The notes under the pieces are model-generated. The model had not been told where the DNA came from. It made no database searches and saw nothing but the letters and a program-made list of their open reading frames with translations. Both the position numbers and the translations under genes were made by a program. From contig NZ_LS999839.1 of assembly GCF_900564155.1 (NCBI RefSeq), positions 3,035,097 through 3,099,096 on the forward strand: a DNA stretch of 64,000 nt. The letters run 5' to 3'. Below, piece after piece: positions 1-7,433 of the stretch. This DNA is from Pedobacter schmidteae. GTDB taxonomy: Bacteria; Bacteroidota; Bacteroidia; Sphingobacteriales; Sphingobacteriaceae. Position 1 is the stretch's first letter. The number at the start of each line of letters is the position of its first letter.

Positions 1-213
1 TTTCCAGAAGAACTTATGTTGAGGCAAGCCGGCGCAGCACAAATGGCTGCGGGAACATCTTTATCGGCATGGCAAAAATATAGAATTACCACCAGCACTT
101 CACCTTACGGAACCACAACTACTACGAAAACTATGTTGCAACCCTATGGAGATGATCCAAGGGATCAACGTTGGATTAAAGCAGGATTTAGATATTATGG
201 AAGCAAAAAGTAA
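1..213 (+). CDS. C-terminal tail of a protein that starts upstream of the window (probable toxin-type tail)
   Basis: The reading frame is open from base 1 to the stop at 211-213, so this is the 3' end of a gene beginning outside the window; the ATG at 16 is probably internal. About 70 residues are visible, rich in Thr and Ser with a basic end. No catalytic motif can be recognised. The next gene starts inside it (ATG at 197, 17-bp overlap) and encodes a small membrane-anchored protein. That arrangement matches a toxin tail followed by its immunity gene, as in other parts of this region. The function is inferred from context only. Confidence 0.45.
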   Translation, partial: FPEELMLRQAGAAQMAAGTSLSAWQKYRITTSTSPYGTTTTTKTMLQPYGDDPRDQRWIKAGFRYYGSKK

Positions 214-568
214 ATACAAAATGATGTTTTTTTTATCGGCTGTAGGAATAGCATTAGTTATTTTTTTAGGATACAAACTATTAACTTTTAATTTATTCGA
301 TGATGAGAATGTAAAATTGAAATCAATAATTGTTCCCGATAGAGAATATAGACTCGATTTGTATTATGTTCCTGCTAATGCAAGTAATCAGAGCTATATC
401 CAAGTTAGGCAGATAAAAAATACCAAAGAATATATATTGAAGAGCTATGATAGATATAATTATCTTGTCTCTAATAGCATTAGTGGAGGGCAACTTAAGC
501 TTATTTTAAAAGATACTAGTTTGACAAATGCAAATGCTGATACGGTCGTACTTGAACTACCCAGATAA
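197..568 (+). CDS. Small membrane-anchored protein, candidate immunity protein
   Basis: About 123 residues. The frame is open from 146, but the ATG at 197 places a basic start (MEAKSKYK) directly before one hydrophobic segment at about residues 10-30. The rest is a hydrophilic domain rich in beta-type residues with no cysteines. It overlaps the end of the upstream frame by 17 bp, which suggests translational coupling. I do not recognise a family. The size, topology and position behind a toxin-like tail fit an immunity protein acting at the inner membrane, but it could be an unrelated lipid-anchored or periplasmic protein. Confidence 0.5.
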   Translation: MEAKSKYKMMFFLSAVGIALVIFLGYKLLTFNLFDDENVKLKSIIVPDREYRLDLYYVPANASNQSYIQVRQIKNTKEYILKSYDRYNYLVSNSISGGQLKLILKDTSLTNANADTVVLELPR

Positions 569-885
569 AAAAGTAAATCAATGAACGGTATCAGCGGCAA
601 AGTCTGCGCGCAATTCCATCACATATCCAGGCGAATACCGGTTGGTAATGTTCAATAGCATCACTGCTGTTGCCTTCTACTATTTAAGCTTACCTATCTC
701 TTAAGTATGAGGTCGAGCCGATAACAGATGAGAAAGAAGTAAGACTACAATGGGATATTTCATCAAATAGCATTGAAGGTGTACTAACTATATATAAGAG
801 AAAATATAGTGGCTAAGCTTGCCATTGGATCTACCCCGGGGTGGTCAAAGTGTGTTTCAAAGGATGGACCGTTAGCCAAAATTTT
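569..885. other. Intergenic stretch with broken coding pieces
   Basis: No intact gene. On the plus strand 688-816 is an open 42-codon frame ending in TAA that reads like the C-terminal end of a beta-rich protein but has no start. On the minus strand about 584-670 there is another open stretch of about 28 codons with protein-like composition. Both look like remnants left by recombination between toxin/immunity cassettes. I could not name the parent genes. Confidence 0.4.
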
Positions 886-1344
886 ATGAAAGAACAACTA
901 ATTAAGAATTTAGAATGCAAAATTTTAAATGGGCGACAGCTCCATAATGATGAAAGGATTTTGTTGGAAGGAAAGTTTGATTCTAAATTGTTTCCAATAG
1001 AAATAATAGATTTGTTAAGTACCTACAATATTATCGGTCAAACTTTTTTTATTTCAGAGGACGACGATCCTACAGGACTAGGCGTCGATATGGAGTGGTT
1101 TACACCCGCTGCTCAAGTAGAGGAAGCATTTGAGTATTTCCCTGGAAGCTTAGTTGTTCAGAATGGCTATTTGCCAGTTGGAATGTGTCTTTCTGGTTCA
1201 GGGGATCCTTATTTCCTCAAAACTATTGATCAAAAGTACGGGTTGTTTAGGGTGCCGCACGATGCAATTAATGAAGGTAGCTATGATTATGATTCTGTAG
1301 AGTTTATATGCATGCTTGATGAGTTATTTGATAGTATTGTATAA
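886..1344 (+). CDS. SMI1/KNR4 (SUKH)-like immunity protein
   Basis: About 152 residues if started at the ATG at 886; the frame runs upstream to a GTG at 841. The C-terminal half has the features of SUKH-type proteins: an acidic segment, then GYLPVG, then a GSGDPYFL motif followed by VPHDA, and a final helix. SUKH proteins are the commonest immunity proteins of bacterial polymorphic toxins and bind the cognate nuclease or other toxin domain in the cytosol. No matching toxin lies directly upstream, only debris, so it is probably an orphan immunity gene kept for defence against neighbours. Family assignment is by motif memory without a search. Confidence 0.6.
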   Translation: MKEQLIKNLECKILNGRQLHNDERILLEGKFDSKLFPIEIIDLLSTYNIIGQTFFISEDDDPTGLGVDMEWFTPAAQVEEAFEYFPGSLVVQNGYLPVGMCLSGSGDPYFLKTIDQKYGLFRVPHDAINEGSYDYDSVEFICMLDELFDSIV

Positions 1345-1379
1345 ACTATTACGACAACTACAGTTTTCCAAACCATCCG

Positions 1380-1580
1380 AGGTCTAGCTATAATCCGCTA
1401 CGGAAGTTACCACCACCCTGCTGAAAGGCCTGCTGACCGTGGTAGCCTGGAAAATCCAATGCCATTGACCCCACCTCGCCATTTTGAAAACCCAAGCTAA
1501 TTGATTCATAATAAGTGGTAATGGGGAGCAATTTAAAATTGGCGAGATGGGATCACTTTAGCCTGGTTTATCCAGGTTGA
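1380..1580. repeat. Pair of homologous fragments in inverted orientation (toxin-gene junction debris)
   Basis: On the minus strand about 1385-1545 there is an open frame of about 50 codons containing GFQNGEVGSMALDFPGYHG. On the plus strand about 1530-1580 a diverged copy reads FKIGEMGSL, a stop, then PGLSR. The DNA of the two is clearly related and points in opposite directions. They look like two copies of the same gene segment, probably the conserved part before a toxin tail, left in opposite orientations by an inversion or by cassette exchange. Confidence 0.45.
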
Positions 1581-2083
1581 GCTCGAAATCTACCTTAGGA
1601 AGTGATTTGTGGAATGGAGTTTCTAATACATATTGGGGAATAGCCTCTTTAACTAGCACAGATACTTATGTAAATTGGTATAAGGGACAAAAGGAATATT
1701 GGAATTCCTCTTCTGAAGAGAGAGGAAAAGCAGATGCAAAATATATATCGGACCTAGTGGAGACGGGCGCTACCACTGGTCCTTTGGGTGAAATAAATGC
1801 ATTCAAAGCCTTTACTTCACTTAAGAGTGGATACGGATTGAAGATAGGTAATTTTGAAGGCTTATATTTACTCCCGCGTGCCGAAGGGATGACAATACTT
1901 TCTTATGAGAGTTCGAAAGGCAAATCTTTTAGGTTAGATTATCATAAGGTACCCATCAAAACAATAGAAGGTTTAAAATCAAAAACACCTAGAGTTTTGC
2001 ACTATCATACTAACTATTTCGGCTTGAGTGGTAGTCTACATAGAAGTTTAAATCCTTGGACATTTGGAAAAGCAATAAAATGA
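1562..2083 (+). pseudogene. Orphan polymorphic-toxin C-terminal fragment without a start codon
   Basis: About 165 residues are open, but there is no ATG near the 5' end. The frame is closed upstream by TAG at 1559-1561, and the only early start would be TTG at 1577. The N-terminal half (DTYVNWYKGQKEYWNSSSEE and following) resembles the helical pre-toxin linker after RHS cores in Bacteroidota. The C-terminal end is His-rich (LHYHTNYFG, then SLHRSLNP), typical of small nuclease-like toxin tips. The stop overlaps the next gene's ATG (ATGA at 2080-2083), the usual toxin/immunity coupling. It is probably a displaced toxin tail that can only be expressed after recombination with a full-length toxin gene. 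The nuclease activity is inference. Confidence 0.55.
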
Positions 2084-2622
2084 TAGAAAAAAGTAAAACC
2101 ACTAATGGGAATTTGTCAATTCTGCATATTGGTGAATTTGACATTTATAATGAAAGCGACGATAGAACTTATTTAAGAAGTCTTATTAATAAACTTTTTT
2201 CAATAGGTGATGAAGTGTTTTTCTTTTTTAGAAGGGAAGAAAATTTGACGCAGAGAACAGAGTTGGAGATTTTAAGAGAGAAAATTTTTAAAAAGTTTGA
2301 GGATGAAGGGAAATTTGAATATTTACTAAAGATTGATCAAAGGAGGTTTGATGCGATAGCGATGATTTATTTTGACTTCAGTACACCAAACTTTATTATT
2401 GATCTTTGGAAGTATTTTTATGCCTGCGATTTTTTTAAACCAATTAACGACTTGACTTTTGACGAATACAGAGATTATTTAGAGATAAATGGAGTTGATG
2501 ATCTACATGGCCTTAAACAATTATGGAATAGGCTGTCTGATTTTCTCATTATTAAAGGCCTTGGGGCAGATCACTTAATACTTAGTTACGAATCGGATTT
2601 AAAATTGGATGATATAATTTGA
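2080..2622 (+). CDS. Candidate cognate immunity protein
   Basis: About 180 residues starting at the ATG at 2080; the longer open frame from TTG at 2056 lies inside the toxin tail and is unlikely. It overlaps the toxin stop by 4 bp (ATGA). The protein is soluble, acidic, rich in Phe and Asp, with no signal peptide, and is AT-rich at DNA level compared with the housekeeping genes to the right. I do not recognise the family. Position, overlap and composition support an immunity role against the toxin fragment just upstream. Confidence 0.5.
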   Translation: MIEKSKTTNGNLSILHIGEFDIYNESDDRTYLRSLINKLFSIGDEVFFFFRREENLTQRTELEILREKIFKKFEDEGKFEYLLKIDQRRFDAIAMIYFDFSTPNFIIDLWKYFYACDFFKPINDLTFDEYRDYLEINGVDDLHGLKQLWNRLSDFLIIKGLGADHLILSYESDLKLDDII

Positions 2623-2859
2623 TGGAAACCGCCTTCATTTTCTCTGCATATTTCATGGCATAGGTGGTAGTACCGAGCGCGCCTTTCTCTTTTTTCGTAA
2701 CATGCGTCGTACTAGCTGGTTTAAACAACAAGTTTAATCAAATATAATGTGAAACTTTAAATTGCAAAAATTAAATAAAATGATATATAAATTTCTAAAT
2801 GAACAATATTGTATAATATTTCGACATTTTGGAGAAGCCAATAAAATATACATTTCTCG
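2623..2859. other. Intergenic stretch with a minus-strand coding remnant
   Basis: No intact gene. On the minus strand about 2628-2740 an open stretch rich in Thr, Lys and Ala reads as protein but has neither a start nor a recognisable domain. The remainder (2740-2859) is very AT-rich and could hold the terminator of the DUF6266 pair. No clear hairpin was seen. Confidence 0.35.
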
Positions 2860-3495
2860 TTATACCACTACCTCCCCAACATACATACTATCTCCCGTCA
2901 ACTTCCCATTGGCCGAGTCAAAATTCATATAACAATGCAGCCTATCGCCCAAATAATCAACAGGAATAGCAATCTCATAGGCATGTGCATATCTGCTTAC
3001 AGCATTTATCGCTATAACAGCCAGTTTCTTTGTCGTATTGTACACCAGAAAACTGGCCAGATCGGTAAACTGGCAATAAGCTGATTGGTTTTGCGGTAGC
3101 CAGCTAAAAGTGATACTGCCAGTGGTTACGGTCAAATGCACCTCGTCGGGCGTTACCACCCGGCCTCTGCTGTATACCAGTTTTGAATACTGGAGTTCAT
3201 CAATATCACCATTTTTAACAAAAGCACGTTGATAATTGTACTTAAAAGCCGCATTAGCTACGCTATTTCCCTTTACATATTTTTTAAACCCGATGTTAGC
3301 CAGCTCACCAATATTGCTTAAGAAATGACTTAGCAGGCCAAATTTGTTCTGCGTTTCCAGCTGTAGTTTAGTTGGCGGTTTAATAGTTTCTTCGGGCAGG
3401 GAAGTGATCACATTCTTGCCCCGATGGTTTCGGCCAACAATTGGTCCGGTTTTTTTGCGAAAAGGCCCCAATGGCCCCGATTGTAAAATGCCCAT
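2860..3495 (-). CDS. DUF6266 family protein
   Basis: 211 residues. The N-terminus has the Gly-rich signature I associate with DUF6266 (GPLGPFRKKTGPIVGRNHRG), followed by KPPTKLQLETQNKF. The family is widespread and often multicopy in Sphingobacteriaceae and has no known function. There is no signal peptide or membrane segment. The C-terminal half is beta-rich. It follows a paralogue (3500-4168) with 4 bp between stop and start, so the two form an operon read leftward. The two share the start motif and overall layout but are strongly diverged. Confidence 0.7.
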   Translation of the reverse strand: MGILQSGPLGPFRKKTGPIVGRNHRGKNVITSLPEETIKPPTKLQLETQNKFGLLSHFLSNIGELANIGFKKYVKGNSVANAAFKYNYQRAFVKNGDIDELQYSKLVYSRGRVVTPDEVHLTVTTGSITFSWLPQNQSAYCQFTDLASFLVYNTTKKLAVIAINAVSRYAHAYEIAIPVDYLGDRLHCYMNFDSANGKLTGDSMYVGEVVV

Positions 3496-3499
3496 AACC

Positions 3500-4168
3500 T
3501 CAGGAATTTAATTTTAACATTTCTGGTTCCTGCCCATTAAAGCTTCCGGTATAAATGCTGTTGGCTACCTGCGATCTGTCGGCCGCAATAAAAGAGATAT
3601 AAGTTTCCATATAATGGCTTTTTAATGGCTCCGCAATTTCCAGCAGGGCATTGCCTGATAATCTGCTATTGCCAAAGAGTGTGTAAACCGACTTTTCCAG
3701 TTCTGGGAAATAAGCCAGCATCATGACCTGATCAGTTGATTGTGGCCATGCCATCTGCGGATCGGTAGCCCAGGTATACAGCAGGCCCTGCGGTATTTGT
3801 GTTACCTGCCAGTTCTGTGCGGGTAATAATGAACCTTTGCTCAACAAAAGCTGATCATAAGCAATTTCCAGATTTGGGAAATCGCCCTTAATGATATTTG
3901 GTTTATTGTATTTAGTGGCCTGGTTAAAAGCATTGTCCATCGCCAATGTAGCCTCAGTTTTAAAACCCAGCTGAATAAAATCATGTAACCGTGTTAACAG
4001 CGTACTGCATAACTTAGTAGTCATCCTTGTTTTCAGCTGCGCATCTGTAGGTGGTTTGGTATTTACTCCGATCACCCTGGATACATTTTTTCCGTTTAAC
4101 ATGTAATAGATAGTGTTTCCTAATCTGCCCCGATGGTTGCTATGGGGCCCGTTCTCTGCAATTGCCAT
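3500..4168 (-). CDS. DUF6266 family protein (first gene of pair)
   Basis: 222 residues. It begins MAIAENGPHSNHRGRLGN, followed by a YMLNGKNVSRVIG segment and NTKPPTDAQLKTR, the same order of motifs as the downstream paralogue at 2860-3495. It has no signal peptide. The function of this family is unknown. The gene sits between the toxin debris and the 11-bp repeat array, and its promoter must lie in or next to that array (4170-4400), which might therefore influence its expression. Confidence 0.7.
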   Translation of the reverse strand: MAIAENGPHSNHRGRLGNTIYYMLNGKNVSRVIGVNTKPPTDAQLKTRMTTKLCSTLLTRLHDFIQLGFKTEATLAMDNAFNQATKYNKPNIIKGDFPNLEIAYDQLLLSKGSLLPAQNWQVTQIPQGLLYTWATDPQMAWPQSTDQVMMLAYFPELEKSVYTLFGNSRLSGNALLEIAEPLKSHYMETYISFIAADRSQVANSIYTGSFNGQEPEMLKLNS

Positions 4169-4298
4169 AATTTATAAATGGTTAATGCGGATCGATTTAT
4201 TTCGTTCCGCTACTAAGTACAACAACGGAAATCTATAAAAGGTGTGAAATGTGACAACTATGTTACCTTAGATAAAGTACAGATAAAACAGGGGGTTG

Positions 4299-4397
4299 GA
4301 CTACCCTTGCCTTACCCTTGCGTTACCGTTGGTTTACCCTGGGGGTAATGCAAGGGTAAGGCAACAGTAGTTCAAGGGTAGTTCAACGGTAAGGCAA
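4299..4397. repeat. Array of nine 11-bp units, four direct then five inverted
   Basis: The sequence splits exactly into 11-bp units: 4299-4309, 4310-4320, 4321-4331 and 4332-4342 read about NNTTACCCTTG; 4343-4353 through 4387-4397 read as its reverse complement (about GGGTAAGGCAA). The switch makes a large dyad; 4307-4320 and 4351-4364 are perfectly complementary over 14 bp. It is not coding. It lies in the 356-bp gap between the divergent DUF6266 pair and the RRM gene. A related 11-bp array lies at 59319-59384. Its function is unknown; it could be a protein-binding array phased to about one DNA turn, or a recombination relic. Confidence 0.8.
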
Positions 4398-4523
4398 CTA
4401 TGTGTTTTACTTGAGGGTATTCCTTCTTGTTCTACTCATTTATCTATGTTGTAAGAAAATGGTTACACGATGCGGTTCAATAGCAATATTATTTCTATTT
4501 TTAACCCCTAAATATCTGTTATC

Positions 4524-4832
4524 ATGACTAAAATCTTTGTGGGGGGGCTCAGGCCGGATGTTTCTGAATTGGATCTTGTGATGTTTATCAGCCTCCGTGC
4601 CCAGGTAAGTACCATCAAAGTTGTACGTGATAAAGTAACCAAACGCTGCAAAGGCTACGCTTTTCTGGAAATGGTTAATCAGGCAGAAGCAGAAAAGGCA
4701 GTATCGCTGCTAAATGGCGAGGAATATCAGGGACAAGCCCTTAATATTAAAATCTCCGAAGAGCCTGCGCCGGCACCTAAAACCTTTGTAAAAGCAAATA
4801 AGCCATTTCAAAAGAAAAGGCCGAGAATCTAA
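4524..4832 (+). CDS. RRM-domain RNA-binding protein
   Basis: 102 residues with a single RNA recognition motif. RNP2 (IFVGGL) is at residues 4-9 and RNP1 (KGYAFLEM) at about 43-50, with the aromatic residue expected to stack on RNA. A short basic Pro/Lys tail (residues 80-102) follows. Such small RRM proteins are common in Bacteroidota, which lack many classical RNA chaperones, and bind single-stranded RNA in the cytosol. The ATG at 4524 gives the domain directly at the N-terminus. The stop is 7 bp before the Crp/Fnr gene, so the two are probably co-transcribed. Confidence 0.9.
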   Translation: MTKIFVGGLRPDVSELDLVMFISLRAQVSTIKVVRDKVTKRCKGYAFLEMVNQAEAEKAVSLLNGEEYQGQALNIKISEEPAPAPKTFVKANKPFQKKRPRI

Positions 4833-4839
4833 ATCTCAG

Positions 4840-5499
4840 ATGAACAGTGCATCAACAGCTGAAAAAAGCGATTACATCCATTCCCTTTTTCCTGCTTTCG
4901 AGCCGGAGCTGAAAAAGAAGCTGGTAGAAAATGCCATCCTGAAAGAAGTAAAGGCGGGCGATTTATTGATGCAGACCGGCCAATATTTCCGCTCTACCAT
5001 TCTTATTGTAAAAGGACAGGTAAAACTATACCGGGCCGGTGTAGAAGGAGAAGAGTTTTTTATGTATTACCTGCAGCCCGGCGATGCCTGCGCACTATCC
5101 ATGATTTGTGCCACTAAACAGGAAATCAGCGAAATTGTAGGTAAGGCCATTGATGACAGCACCATTCTGATGGTACCCATCCATTTGATGGATGAATTTA
5201 TGAAAAACTATACCAGCTGGTATTATTTTGTGATGGAAACTTATCGCAGACGCTTTGAGGAATTGCTGCAGGTGATAGACAGTATTGCCTTTAAAGGACT
5301 CGACGAAAGGCTGGCCGCTTATCTGGATAAACAAAGTAAACATTTAAATACACTGCAACTCAATTTAACCCATCAGGATATCGCTACAGACTTGAACTCG
5401 TCCAGGGAAGTAATTTCCAGATTGCTCAAAAAAATGGAACAGAGTGGTCTGATCAAACTGAACCGCAACTACATTGAGCTCATAAAAAAAATGATGTGA
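4840..5499 (+). CDS. Crp/Fnr family transcriptional regulator
   Basis: 219 residues. A cyclic-nucleotide-binding-like beta-barrel spans about residues 20-115 and a Crp-type winged helix-turn-helix about 164-210 (recognition helix near SSREVISRLLKKM). It lacks the N-terminal cysteine cluster of oxygen-sensing FNR, so the signal is unknown. The downstream genes carry thiosulfate, sulfite and persulfide functions. Its stop codon lies inside a CRP-like palindrome (5495-5510), and an identically built site precedes the persulfide dioxygenase. The simplest reading is a local regulator of sulfur-compound handling. It follows the RRM gene in an apparent two-gene operon. Confidence 0.9.
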   Translation: MNSASTAEKSDYIHSLFPAFEPELKKKLVENAILKEVKAGDLLMQTGQYFRSTILIVKGQVKLYRAGVEGEEFFMYYLQPGDACALSMICATKQEISEIVGKAIDDSTILMVPIHLMDEFMKNYTSWYYFVMETYRRRFEELLQVIDSIAFKGLDERLAAYLDKQSKHLNTLQLNLTHQDIATDLNSSREVISRLLKKMEQSGLIKLNRNYIELIKKMM

Positions 5500-5510
5500 C
5501 AAAAGTCACT
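5495..5510 (+). promoter_or_regulatory. CRP-like operator upstream of the transporter operon
   Basis: TGTGACAAAAGTCACT fits TGTGA-N6-TCACT. It overlaps the stop codon of the Crp/Fnr gene. Exactly 21 bp downstream lies a -7-like box, CATCTTTG (5532-5539), one mismatch from TAnnTTTG, with no good -33 TTG. The site centre would be about 44 bp upstream of the expected start, a class-II activator position. The same arrangement occurs at 7350-7394. Confidence 0.7.
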
Positions 5511-5556
5511 CTCATTTCGCTTAGTAATTGACATCTTTGCAGTGTAAAAAAACTGT

Positions 5557-6342
5557 ATGGAAATTCTAGCTTATATTGCTTCAGCCTTTATTGGGTTGTC
5601 GTTGGGTCTTACTGGGGGCGGTGGCTCCATTTTAACCGTTCCCGTAATGGTGTATATGTTTCACATCGAACCCTTGCCCGCTACCTCTTATTCCTTATTT
5701 ATTGTTGGTTTTACCAGTCTGGCTGGTGCTTATCAGCAGCACCGGCAAAAATCAGTACAGGTAAAAACGGCTTTTCTGTTCGGTTTAACTTCTGTTGCTG
5801 CGGTATGGCTTACCCGAAAATTTCTGATCCCACAAATCCCGGCTGCTATTTTTAGCTGGGGCAGTTTTGTATTTACCTCTCATATGTTGCTCATGATGCT
5901 GTTTGCAGTGCTGATGCTGGCTGCCGCAACGGCCATGATCAAGGGACGCAAGGAGGGGGCCTGCGAAACTCCGGAGGCCTTAAATATTCCAAAGCTGATC
6001 CTTTATGGCATTGGCATTGGTTTTACCACCGGTTTGCTGGGCGCCGGGGGAGGCTTTTTGTTGATCCCAACCTTGGTGGTACTGATGCGTGTGCCTATGA
6101 AAGCGGCCATTGGGACATCGCTGCTGGTTATAGCCTTAAATTCACTGATCGGTTTTACGGCCGACATAGGGCATTTTAACATGAACTGGACTTTGCTGCT
6201 TACTGTAACCGCTTTGGCCACAGTAGGGGTTTTTGCCGGTAGTATGCTGGGTAAACGCATCAATAGCAATAAATTAAAAACAGGTTTTGGATGGTTTGTA
6301 CTGGTTATGGGCATCTTTATCCTGCTGAAAGAACTTTTATAA
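5557..6342 (+). CDS. TauE/SafE family sulfite/organosulfur exporter
   Basis: 261 residues and about eight membrane helices in two repeats. Each repeat begins with the family's Gly-rich loop (GLSLGLTGGGGS near residue 14; GLLGAGGGFLLIP near 160). TauE/SafE proteins are inner-membrane permeases proposed to export sulfite, sulfoacetate or related anions. It is followed after 15 bp by the two YeeE/YedE genes and then by a persulfide dioxygenase, which releases sulfite. Sulfite export is therefore a sensible role, inferred from context. It is likely activated from the CRP-like site at 5495. Confidence 0.85.
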   Translation: MEILAYIASAFIGLSLGLTGGGGSILTVPVMVYMFHIEPLPATSYSLFIVGFTSLAGAYQQHRQKSVQVKTAFLFGLTSVAAVWLTRKFLIPQIPAAIFSWGSFVFTSHMLLMMLFAVLMLAAATAMIKGRKEGACETPEALNIPKLILYGIGIGFTTGLLGAGGGFLLIPTLVVLMRVPMKAAIGTSLLVIALNSLIGFTADIGHFNMNWTLLLTVTALATVGVFAGSMLGKRINSNKLKTGFGWFVLVMGIFILLKELL

Positions 6343-6357
6343 TTTAAAAATTAAGAT

Positions 6358-6924
6358 ATGGCAAATGTAATAGAATTCATCAGACAACCCTGGCCCTGGT
6401 ACTTTTCGGGCTTCATGATTGTTTTGATTATGTTGATGCTGATTTTTTGGGGCAAAAGCTTTGGCTTTTCCTCCAACTTAAGAACCATTTGTGCCATGGC
6501 AGGCGCAGGTAAAAAGAACAGCTTTTTCCAGTTCGACTGGAAGGCGCAACGCTGGAACCTGCTTTTCCTGGTGGGCGCAATCATTGGTGGCTGGATTTCG
6601 GCCAGGTTTCTGAGTAATCCTGAGGCGCTGAGTTTGTCGGCTGCCACGGTTACAGATCTTAAAGGTTTAGGGTTCAGTTTTAAAGGAGGCTTAAATCCCG
6701 ACGAGTTATTTGCTGTTGAAGCACTTACAAGCCCCAAGGTATGGCTGTTGCTATTGGCTGGCGGCGCCCTGGTTGGTTTTGGTTCCAGGTACGCTGGTGG
6801 ATGTACATCAGGCCATGCCATTTCGGGCTTGTCTAATTTGCAGTTGCCTTCGTTAGTTGCCGTTATAGGATTTTTTATAGGTGGTTTAATCATGACCTGG
6901 GCCATTATGCCCTTAATTTTTTAA
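6358..6924 (+). CDS. YeeE/YedE family sulfur transporter, first half-protein
   Basis: 188 residues with about five membrane segments. It has the family signature FGSRYAGGCTSGHAISG near residues 140-156, which contains the conserved cysteine that handles thiosulfate in YeeE-type transporters. In many bacteria the transporter is one polypeptide of about 350-400 residues; here it is split, and the second half follows 5 bp downstream. The two probably assemble in the inner membrane to take up thiosulfate or a similar sulfur compound. The start at 6358 follows a short AT-rich spacer after the exporter. Confidence 0.85.
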   Translation: MANVIEFIRQPWPWYFSGFMIVLIMLMLIFWGKSFGFSSNLRTICAMAGAGKKNSFFQFDWKAQRWNLLFLVGAIIGGWISARFLSNPEALSLSAATVTDLKGLGFSFKGGLNPDELFAVEALTSPKVWLLLLAGGALVGFGSRYAGGCTSGHAISGLSNLQLPSLVAVIGFFIGGLIMTWAIMPLIF

Positions 6925-6929
6925 GACAG

Positions 6930-7343
6930 ATGAAATCAGTAAAATATGTTTTAGCCGGTATCCTTTTCGGTATTGTAATGGCCAAATCGGAAGCCGTATC
7001 CTGGTACCGTATTCAGGAAATGTTTAGGTTCCAGTCTTTCCATATGTATGGAATTATTGGCACTGCGGTAGTGTTGGGCGTGCTTAGCGTGTGGCTCATC
7101 AAAAAACTGAAATTAAAAGACACAGAAGGTTTACCGGTGGTATTTAAGGATAAGGAACCTGCTTATCCACGTTATATCATTGGTGGTGTTATTTTTGGAT
7201 TGGGTTGGGCGTTGACGGGCGCTTGTCCGGGCCCTATGTTTGTAAACCTGGGTTATGGCTATCTGGCTATAGGTATTGTAATTTTGGGCGCCCTGGGAGG
7301 TACCTACCTGTATGGTCTGCTAAAAAATAAATTGCCACATTAA
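6930..7343 (+). CDS. YeeE/YedE (DUF6691-type) transporter, second half-protein
   Basis: 137 residues and about four membrane helices. It carries the other conserved family motif, GWALTGACPGPMF (about residues 92-104), again with a cysteine in the loop. It starts 5 bp after the first half and probably forms a complex with it. The pair, the upstream TauE/SafE protein and the downstream persulfide dioxygenase form a common Bacteroidota sulfur set. No terminator is seen before the next gene, but a new regulated promoter starts at 7350. Confidence 0.85.
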   Translation: MKSVKYVLAGILFGIVMAKSEAVSWYRIQEMFRFQSFHMYGIIGTAVVLGVLSVWLIKKLKLKDTEGLPVVFKDKEPAYPRYIIGGVIFGLGWALTGACPGPMFVNLGYGYLAIGIVILGALGGTYLYGLLKNKLPH

Positions 7344-7349
7344 GCCTAA

Positions 7350-7394
7350 TGTGACTTTGATCACTAAATATGTTTTTTGAAATGATGAATTTTG
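7350..7394 (+). promoter_or_regulatory. CRP-like operator and promoter of the persulfide dioxygenase gene
   Basis: The operator TGTGACTTTGATCACT is at 7350-7365 (TGTGA-N6-TCACT). After exactly 21 bp comes GAATTTTG (7387-7394), one mismatch from the Bacteroidota -7 box. The operator-to-box spacing is the same as at 5495-5539. The predicted start is near 7401, about 33 nt before the ATG at 7434. Confidence 0.7.
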
Positions 7395-7433
7395 TAGGTG
7401 TTAACTAACAAAATTATTTATAAAAAAAGTGTT

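Noticed and set aside
6351..6905. 184-codon minus-strand frame opposite the first YeeE/YedE gene
   Set aside because: It coincides with the coding extent of a recognised transporter, and the antisense protein has no domain.
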